9,701 nt of DNA, taken from Oscillospiraceae bacterium (GTDB taxonomy: Bacteria > Bacillota > Clostridia > Oscillospirales > Ruminococcaceae). Made by a program: the position numbers and the translations under genes. This document shows, one piece after another, positions 5,419 through 9,701 of this stretch (positions within the stretch are counted from its first letter, which is position 1; the number at the start of each line of letters is the position of its first letter). The stretch spans positions 1-9,701 of the forward strand of contig JAITVF010000012.1 in NCBI GenBank assembly GCA_031285945.1, given 5' to 3'. The notes below the pieces were generated by a model. It ran no database searches. It was not told the DNA's origin and was given only the letters and a program-made list of their open reading frames with translations.

Positions 5419-7724
5419 ACCGGCGAGCCTTCCTCCTCCGAGTTTTTCATAACTCGCAGAAGAAGCTCCTCGGTTGAATCGCAAAGCTCCCGGGCTATTT
5501 CGGCGCTGACCGATTCCGCTAGGATCCTGATCCCGCGGCCCCTTTTGAGAGGCTTTACAAGGATTATTCCCCTCACGTCGTTGAGAACTATCCCCTCCCC
5601 CACCGGCCCCGCGCGGTGCTCACCCATAGCCCGCAGAAGGGCGGCTGGGTTGCCGGGGGTTTTTACTGTCCTCGCCGAAACGTCGAAGTAATCCATTTGC
5701 TTTAAGAGGGCCGATACGCTGCCCGCGCGGCGAACATCCCCCAGGAGCATAATCGTTTGCATCAGCGCGTCCCGGGACCAGAGCTGTTCCTTGGCCGTCT
5801 TTCTCGCCTCCTGGTCGGAGGAATCGGCCGGGGTTCTGAGGTATCGCAGAATCCTTCTGCCCATAGCCTCGGCGCGGGCGTCAAGAGTGCGGGGCGAGTC
5901 GAAGGGAAGGGCTACGTCTCTTCCACGCTCCAGCTCCCCGAGTGCGCAGGCGGCAAGAACCGTGTGGTGGCGAAGGGTTCCCTCCTCCGGGTCATAAAGC
6001 CTCGACCGCTCGCCCTGGGAGCTTATTTCTACCGTTATGCCGCCGGAATTTACGTCGCACCCGAGGCGCAGCAAAATCTCTCGCATCATACGGCGGACGC
6101 TGGGGTTGCGGCTCCTTGCCTGCACCGTAAGGCCGTCCAGACCCCCGGGCGCCAGCCGCAGAAGCTGCGAGCGGTACATAGACTCAAGTCCCGACATATC
6201 CACCCGGTCGCCCATCCGGTCGAAGGGAGCGCGTACAAATTCGCCACGCGAGAGAGCCGTCTCGACTCCCCGCTCAATCCCGCGGGAGGCGGGCAGGCCT
6301 TCCTCGAGAAGCCGTATCCAGGCGTCCTGATCCCCCCGCAGAAATACCCCCAGGGGAATGGCGCAAAAGTTCATGCAAAACTCAAATTGAGCGAGAAAGT
6401 TTTCGCCGAAGTCGATAACCTGGCAGCCTGTAGAGCGCGCGCCCGCTATCAGCGCCTGGGTAAGGACTCCGCCGCCAGCCCCCCCCCCGCAGCCCACCGC
6501 GAGCCGGCCTCCGGGGGCAAGCCCACCCGCGGCCGCGCCCACTCTGGCGCAAAATTCAGGGGTTAGCTCTATTCCCACCTGGCCGGATATTCCGTTATCG
6601 TCAAAGAAGCGGCGCCGGGCGGCTCCCAGCTTTAGATGCTCGGTTACCGTTGCGCCCTCCTCAACGTCTTTGCCGTTCCAGATTTTAATCCCGGCGGCCA
6701 CCGTGGCCCCTTCGCCTATGACCGCGCCCCCGCCGGCGGCCGAGCCCTCAAAGAGCATGGCCCCCGCTTTTACCGAGGCTCCGGCGCAAACAAGGGCGCC
6801 GGTCAGCCTTGCCTCCCTGGAGATTCTGCCACCCTGGAGAACGATGCTGCCGCTCACTCTGGCCCCCCTCTCGACTACGCAGCCGTCGTCGAGAACAGAG
6901 CCCGCCTCTATCAGCGCTCCGTCGCCTATACGCACCCCCCTGCCTATATAAACCGGCGGGATTATGGCAGCCCTGCTGCCCCCGTCCGGAGTGCCCGAGG
7001 CAGGAATATCGCAGCGGACAAGGCCGTATAGCATGTCGCGCTGGCAGCTGATGTAGGTTTCGAGGTCGCCTATATCGCACCAGTAGCCCTCGCCCGCAAA
7101 GCACCGCAATACCTCTCCCCGCCTGAGCAGAAGGGGAAATAGGTCTTTGGCAAAGTCGTATTTAGACCCTTGCGGGATAAGCTCCAGCGCCCTTTTCGAG
7201 AGAATATATATGCCGGTGTTGGCGATATCGCTCACCGCCTGTGAAAAAGAGGGCTTTTCGATAAAGCCTACTATTTTGCCGGTTTCGTCGGCATCGATCA
7301 GACCGTACTCCCTGGGGTCGCCCACGCGCTTGCCCAAAATGGTCACCGCCGCGCCCGATTTAAGGTGGTCGGCCATAAATGCGGAAAGGTCAAAGTCGCA
7401 CATGGCGTCCCCGCTTATCACCAGGATGCTGTCGTCGCCGGGTAAGCACGCGTTCTTAACGCTGCCCGCCGTGCCCAGGGGGGTGGTTTCCTGCACAAAG
7501 GCGAGGCTGACGGGACCGTGGCAGGAATCGGGAAAGTGGTCGATGATCATACCCGGCAGATATTGCAGCGTGATGGAAGCCTCGGTAACGCCGTGGCTTC
7601 CCAGCAGGTCGAGTATATATTCGAGTATCGGGCGGCCGCAGAGCCGGGCCATGGGCTTTGGCAGATCGCAGGTAAGCGGGCGCAGGCGGCTGCCCTCGCC
7701 CCCGGCCATAATGACTGCTTTCAC
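5415..7724 (-). CDS. NDP-sugar (mannose-1-phosphate guanylyltransferase-like) pyrophosphorylase fused to a degenerate phosphohexomutase domain
   Basis: The 769-residue protein has three parts. Residues 1-235 are a sugar-phosphate nucleotidyltransferase with MAGGEGSRLRPLT (6-18), LPKPM (21-25), a metal-binding-type SGDAMCDFD (104-112) and FIEKP (154-158). Residues about 250-365 are left-handed beta-helix repeats such as IGRGVRIGDGALIEAGSVL. Residues about 372-755 resemble an alpha-D-phosphohexomutase. Such fusions are commonly annotated as mannose-1-phosphate guanylyltransferases, making GDP-mannose from GTP and mannose-1-phosphate for glycans; the true nucleotide and sugar are not readable here. 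The mutase half lacks a TASHNP phosphoserine loop. SSQGER (568-573) stands where DGDADR is expected, and KPLKRGRG (724-731) where RPSGTEP is expected, so it is probably inactive or regulatory. The GTG start at 7724 has GGGAGG 8 bases upstream. Its stop lies inside the inverted-repeat cluster. Confidence 0.85.
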   Translation of the reverse strand: MKAVIMAGGEGSRLRPLTCDLPKPMARLCGRPILEYILDLLGSHGVTEASITLQYLPGMIIDHFPDSCHGPVSLAFVQETTPLGTAGSVKNACLPGDDSILVISGDAMCDFDLSAFMADHLKSGAAVTILGKRVGDPREYGLIDADETGKIVGFIEKPSFSQAVSDIANTGIYILSKRALELIPQGSKYDFAKDLFPLLLRRGEVLRCFAGEGYWCDIGDLETYISCQRDMLYGLVRCDIPASGTPDGGSRAAIIPPVYIGRGVRIGDGALIEAGSVLDDGCVVERGARVSGSIVLQGGRISREARLTGALVCAGASVKAGAMLFEGSAAGGGAVIGEGATVAAGIKIWNGKDVEEGATVTEHLKLGAARRRFFDDNGISGQVGIELTPEFCARVGAAAGGLAPGGRLAVGCGGGAGGGVLTQALIAGARSTGCQVIDFGENFLAQFEFCMNFCAIPLGVFLRGDQDAWIRLLEEGLPASRGIERGVETALSRGEFVRAPFDRMGDRVDMSGLESMYRSQLLRLAPGGLDGLTVQARSRNPSVRRMMREILLRLGCDVNSGGITVEISSQGERSRLYDPEEGTLRHHTVLAACALGELERGRDVALPFDSPRTLDARAEAMGRRILRYLRTPADSSDQEARKTAKEQLWSRDALMQTIMLLGDVRRAGSVSALLKQMDYFDVSARTVKTPGNPAALLRAMGEHRAGPVGEGIVLNDVRGIILVKPLKRGRGIRILAESVSAEIARELCDSTEELLLRVMKNSEEEGSPV

Positions 7725-8037
7725 GGGGTATTCCTCCCTTACATGGTTATGTATCCATGATGGAAGTATTGCCCGAAAGTTCCCGATTTAGTCCCCATGT
7801 ACGCCGAAGAAGTCGAGCAGGCAAAAACGTTTTAAAAAAGACGGCGCGGCCGTGTTGAACAATCGGGCGCTTTATGGTAGGATTTATGCAGCATTAAGCA
7901 CTATTATACTAATCCGCAAATAAAATGCTTTTATAATATTACGCTATTGCTTCCCCCGCCAGCGGCGGGGGAAGCAATAGAAAGAAGTATTTTAAATGCG
8001 GAATAGTATTAATACTACCGCGCGAGGAGAATTCGAT
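7725..8037. promoter_or_regulatory. divergent intergenic region between the sugar gene and rnhA
   Basis: This 313-bp spacer must hold promoters in both directions, but none matches consensus well. For rnhA, TTGAAC (7855-7860), a 17-base spacer and TAGGAT (7878-7883) match 4 of 6 at each box. For the sugar gene, TATAAT on the minus strand (7903-7908) is a perfect -10 with no good -35. TATAAT also occurs on the plus strand at 7932-7937 with a poor -35. AGTATTAATACT (8005-8016) is a perfect 12-bp palindrome just upstream of the rnhA ribosome binding site and could be an operator. I see no convincing protein gene. Confidence 0.4.
7944..7980. repeat. perfect 17-bp-arm palindrome upstream of rnhA
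   Basis: CTATTGCTTCCCCCGCC (7944-7960) and its exact complement at 7964-7980 flank the 3-base loop AGC. The fold would be very stable in the rnhA leader or on single-stranded DNA. No T run follows on either strand, so it is not a standard terminator. The core TCCCCCGCC-loop-GGCG is shared with the palindrome at 2663-2689, pointing to a dispersed REP-like family. Confidence 0.8.
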
Positions 8038-8475
8038 TTGAGACAGGTTTATCTCTACACCGACGGCGCCTGCTCGGGCAATCCCGGCCCCGGGGGCTGG
8101 GGGGCGATTCTGCGCTACGAGGGGCGCGAAAAGGAGCTTTGCGGCGCCGAGGCCGCCACAACAAACAACCGCATGGAGCTTACCGCCGTGATCGAGGGGC
8201 TCGCGGCCCTAAAGGAGCCCTGCCGGGTGGAACTCACCTGCGACTCTACCTACGTGGTAAACTCGGTCGAAAAGGGCTGGGTCTATAACTGGAAGCGCAA
8301 AGACTGGATGAAAAAGCCCGGCGAGCCCGTACCCAACGCCGACCTGTGGCAGAGGCTTATTCCCCTTCTCAAAACCCACGAGGTCGCCTTTAACTGGGTG
8401 CGGGGCCACCGGGGCCATCCCGAAAACGAGCGCTGCGACCGCCTGGCCGTGGAGGCCAGACGCAAGCTAGGCTAG
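8038..8475 (+). CDS. rnhA: Ribonuclease HI
   Basis: RNase HI cleaves the RNA strand of RNA:DNA hybrids, removing R-loops and helping clear primers in the cytoplasm. The 145-residue product has the full DEDD active site: Asp9 (YTDG), Glu47 (RMEL), Asp69 (CDS) and Asp134 (ERCD). His124 and the GHPENERCD stretch are the conserved flexible-loop region. The basic-protrusion region VEKGWVYNWKRKDWMKK (77-93) is present, as in E. coli RNase HI. I choose the TTG at 8038 because GAGGAG (8024-8029) lies 8 bases upstream and homology begins at residue 3. An in-frame ATG at 7996 would add 14 unrelated residues and has no good ribosome binding site. The TAG stop falls at the junction with the MITE-like element that begins at 8472. 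Confidence 0.95.
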   Translation: MRQVYLYTDGACSGNPGPGGWGAILRYEGREKELCGAEAATTNNRMELTAVIEGLAALKEPCRVELTCDSTYVVNSVEKGWVYNWKRKDWMKKPGEPVPNADLWQRLIPLLKTHEVAFNWVRGHRGHPENERCDRLAVEARRKLG

Positions 8476-8638
8476 GGCTTGTTTGATAAATGTTCCAGTT
8501 CGTGCTTTTGCCTAAAATTTTGACGGATTTTGTGTGAGGAGGACGCCGCTTGGCTGACGCCAAGCAAGGACGACGAACTCAAAATCCGCAAAATTTGGCA
8601 AAATGACGAACATGGGTTATTTATCAAACAAACCCTAG
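8472..8638. mobile_element. MITE-like element, copy 1
   Basis: Terminal inverted repeats CTAGGGCTTGTTTGATAAAT (8472-8491) and 8619-8638 match at 19 of 20 positions. The arms continue as an imperfect palindrome of about 60 bases each, with GTTCGT, TTTTGCC and CGGATTTTG on the left mirrored on the right. The centre holds a GCTTGG/CCAAGC hairpin. A second copy lies at 9148-9297 in the same orientation. No transposase is encoded, so this is a non-autonomous element. If the ends are trimmed to GGG and CCC, the flanking TA on both sides could be a 2-bp target duplication, as made by Tc1/mariner/IS630-type enzymes. The left end overlaps the rnhA stop codon. Confidence 0.75.
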
Positions 8639-8647
8639 AAGCTATGC

Positions 8648-9094
8648 TTAATCCTTATGCGAATCATCCCGCAACAGCAAAGAGCGGACCTCCGTATCGT
8701 GCTTTTGCATAGCCTCTAGTTGGTTATGTATGTTTGCGTCTTCCTCAGGATTGAACAGGTACTTTGCTATAACCAGCGGTATTGCGATAAACTCGGCTAA
8801 CACGCCGACTATAAGCGTTACAAGAATTTCAAGCGGCCTCGAATTAATAATGGAATAGACAATCATCCCAATAAACGCGGCGGTCAAAGCAATAGAGCAA
8901 ATTTCTGTCAGGATTAAAAAACACTTTCTATTTTCTCTTTTAGTCTTGGCACTTTCTCTATAATCCGCAACGAGCGCTTTCAGAAATTCTGTGTATGCTT
9001 GACCGCGTTTGTCGATCTCGCCCAAGCCTTTCCCCACTGATTCCTCTTTAGACAGCACTTGCTCGGCAAAAACGCTAATTTTTTTCTTGGCCAA
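8648..9094 (-). CDS. small two-transmembrane protein of unknown function
   Basis: I do not recognise the family with certainty. The 148-residue protein has a charged N-terminal cytoplasmic-type segment (1-57) and two hydrophobic helices, about 58-83 and 88-114, separated by a short turn (INSRP). A charged C-terminal tail with EEDANIHNQLEAMQKHD follows. There is no signal peptide. The layout resembles small 2-TM effector domains of bacterial conflict systems (SLATT-like or TRADD-N-associated membrane domains); this is a tentative resemblance by eye. The start is TTG at 9094, with AGGTGAT 5 bases upstream. It lies between two MITE-like elements, its stop 9 bases from copy 1, and downstream on the same strand of a partial ImmA/IrrE-type peptidase gene. 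Base composition is more AT-rich than the core genes, consistent with acquisition. Confidence 0.8.
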   Translation of the reverse strand: MAKKKISVFAEQVLSKEESVGKGLGEIDKRGQAYTEFLKALVADYRESAKTKRENRKCFLILTEICSIALTAAFIGMIVYSIINSRPLEILVTLIVGVLAEFIAIPLVIAKYLFNPEEDANIHNQLEAMQKHDTEVRSLLLRDDSHKD

Positions 9095-9147
9095 GTCGTA
9101 TCACCTGCCATATTTTTCACTGTCAGTCGCGCATGCCGCCCTGTGTC

Positions 9148-9297
9148 GGGGCTTGTTCGATAAATATTCCAGTTCGTGCTTTTGTCTGAAATTTTGACGG
9201 ATTTTGTGCGAGGAGGACGCCGCTTGGTTTACGACAAGCTCAAAAGCCGCAAAATTTGGCAAAAAGACGAACATGGGTTATTTATCAAACAAGCCCC
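9148..9297. mobile_element. MITE-like element, copy 2
   Basis: Terminal repeats GGGGCTTGTTCGATAAATA (9148-9166) and TATTTATCAAACAAGCCCC (9279-9297) match at 18 of 19 positions. The interior follows copy 1 closely, with about 5 differences in the left 79 bases and 3 in the right 58. The centre is shorter than in copy 1 (150 bp overall against about 167). It has the same orientation as copy 1 and lies between the 2-TM gene and the ImmA/IrrE-type gene. No clear target duplication is visible at its ends. Confidence 0.75.
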
Positions 9298-9341
9298 AGT
9301 GGTCTGACCGGACAGCTCTTGCAACTAATTTTCTACTGCCA

Positions 9342-9701
9342 CTAGGCGGTAATATCAAAGGCGTCGTTAAAATCTATATATTTCTCGGCGATCGGACGCA
9401 ACTGCGAATATTCACCGTTGAGCGCTGCTATTTCATCATCTTGGTCGAATATGCGCTGCGCAATTTTTTTAGGGGTAACACAAAAAAGCCTTCCGACGCT
9501 TTCGAACACCCTCATGTACGCTGTACGCAAATTTCTGGTCTCGGCTTCGCCGACCTTTATTCCGGCCAGCCTAAGCTTGTCGCGCATGGCGGATACAAAC
9601 TGAGACGGCGGCAGCAATAAAACGCGCGCAAAAAGATCGGCCTGCCTGTCAATTGTACCTTCCGGTTCGCTTTTCTGGAGATTTTGATATTCCTCGGTTC
9701 C
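9342..9701 (-). CDS. ImmA/IrrE-type metallo-endopeptidase, C-terminal part (runs off the window)
   Basis: The frame is open from the window edge to the TAG at 9342-9344, giving the last 119 residues of a longer protein. The stretch DRQADLFARVLLLPPSQF matches the ImmA/IrrE (DUF955) pattern ExEADxFAxxLLxPxxxF, which follows the HExxH zinc site in this family. The HExxH itself would lie outside the window. The C-terminal helical part ends at YIDFNDAFDITA. Members cleave repressors of mobile elements (ImmA) or a stress regulator (IrrE), and often sit beside antitoxin-like or membrane partners. The 2-TM gene is the next gene on the same strand, with MITE copy 2 between them. Family assignment rests on this one motif and the downstream length. 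Confidence 0.7.
   Translation of the reverse strand, partial: GTEEYQNLQKSEPEGTIDRQADLFARVLLLPPSQFVSAMRDKLRLAGIKVGEAETRNLRTAYMRVFESVGRLFCVTPKKIAQRIFDQDDEIAALNGEYSQLRPIAEKYIDFNDAFDITA

Noticed and set aside
5757..6566. Plus-strand open frame opposite the sugar nucleotidyltransferase fusion
   Set aside because: Antisense to the fusion gene and without recognisable motifs. Its presence did make me consider whether the mutase half is really coding, but the 769-residue frame is continuous and ends with mutase-like C-terminal flow.
7739..7798. 19-codon minus-strand frame ending at the ribosome binding site of the sugar gene (possible leader peptide)
   Set aside because: No Shine-Dalgarno precedes its ATG and there is no run of regulatory codons or attenuator hairpin.
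7797..7836. 12-codon plus-strand frame in the divergent spacer
   Set aside because: Too short, no ribosome binding site and no conserved feature.
8530..8712. Small open frames inside both MITE-like elements (also from 9204) beginning MCEEDAAW
   Set aside because: The similarity of the two frames follows from repeat identity. They diverge after the centre, read through the hairpin arms and have no domain.
9298..9344. AGTGG/CCACT inverted pair next to MITE copy 2
   Set aside because: Only five bases per arm over a long gap, expected by chance.
1..9701. CRISPR array, tRNA or rRNA genes
   Set aside because: No regularly spaced direct repeats with unique spacers, no cloverleaf and no rRNA-like stretches were seen; the only tandem repeat is the in-frame 42-bp unit within rnj.

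Overview
The window looks like chromosome of a moderately GC-rich Firmicute, most likely a gut-type clostridium of the Oscillospiraceae/Ruminococcaceae kind. This is inferred from gene content (RNase J, two-domain NAD synthase, IS200-type element), strong GGAGG-type ribosome binding sites, heavy use of TTG/GTG starts, and short GC-rich palindromes between genes. No species can be named from the sequence alone.

Layout. Positions ~10-737 hold a compact IS200-type insertion sequence (tnpA, + strand) with structured ends and a leader that can hide the tnpA ribosome binding site. It lies just beyond the 3' end of a minus-strand block reading, in transcription order, an NDP-sugar pyrophosphorylase/phosphohexomutase-like fusion (7724-5415), RNase J (4803-2704) and NAD synthase nadE (2609-792). 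RNase J has its own near-consensus promoter (5139-5167) and a leader of about 330 nt. The leader holds a hairpin followed by a T run and a small Cys-rich reading frame. Upstream of that promoter, 5225-5418 is a dense cluster of inverted repeats. rnhA (RNase HI, 8038-8475, + strand) is divergent from the sugar gene across a 313-bp spacer with a perfect 17-bp-arm palindrome.

From 8472 to the right edge the character changes. Two related MITE-like elements (8472-8638 and 9148-9297) lie in the same orientation on either side of a small two-transmembrane protein gene (9094-8648). Beyond them is the C-terminal part of an ImmA/IrrE-type metallopeptidase gene that runs off the window (9701-9342). This end looks like accessory DNA.

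How the genes relate. The core genes are housekeeping: RNA turnover (RNase J), RNA:DNA hybrid removal (RNase HI), NAD synthesis and activated-sugar supply. Two enzymes look half-degenerate. NadE keeps its ATP-binding synthetase domain but appears to have lost two of the three glutaminase catalytic residues. The sugar nucleotidyltransferase carries a phosphohexomutase-like half lacking the recognisable active-site loops. The best candidates for undescribed biology are the ImmA-type protease plus 2-TM protein pair with its MITEs, the RNase J leader, and the inverted-repeat cluster at 5225-5418.
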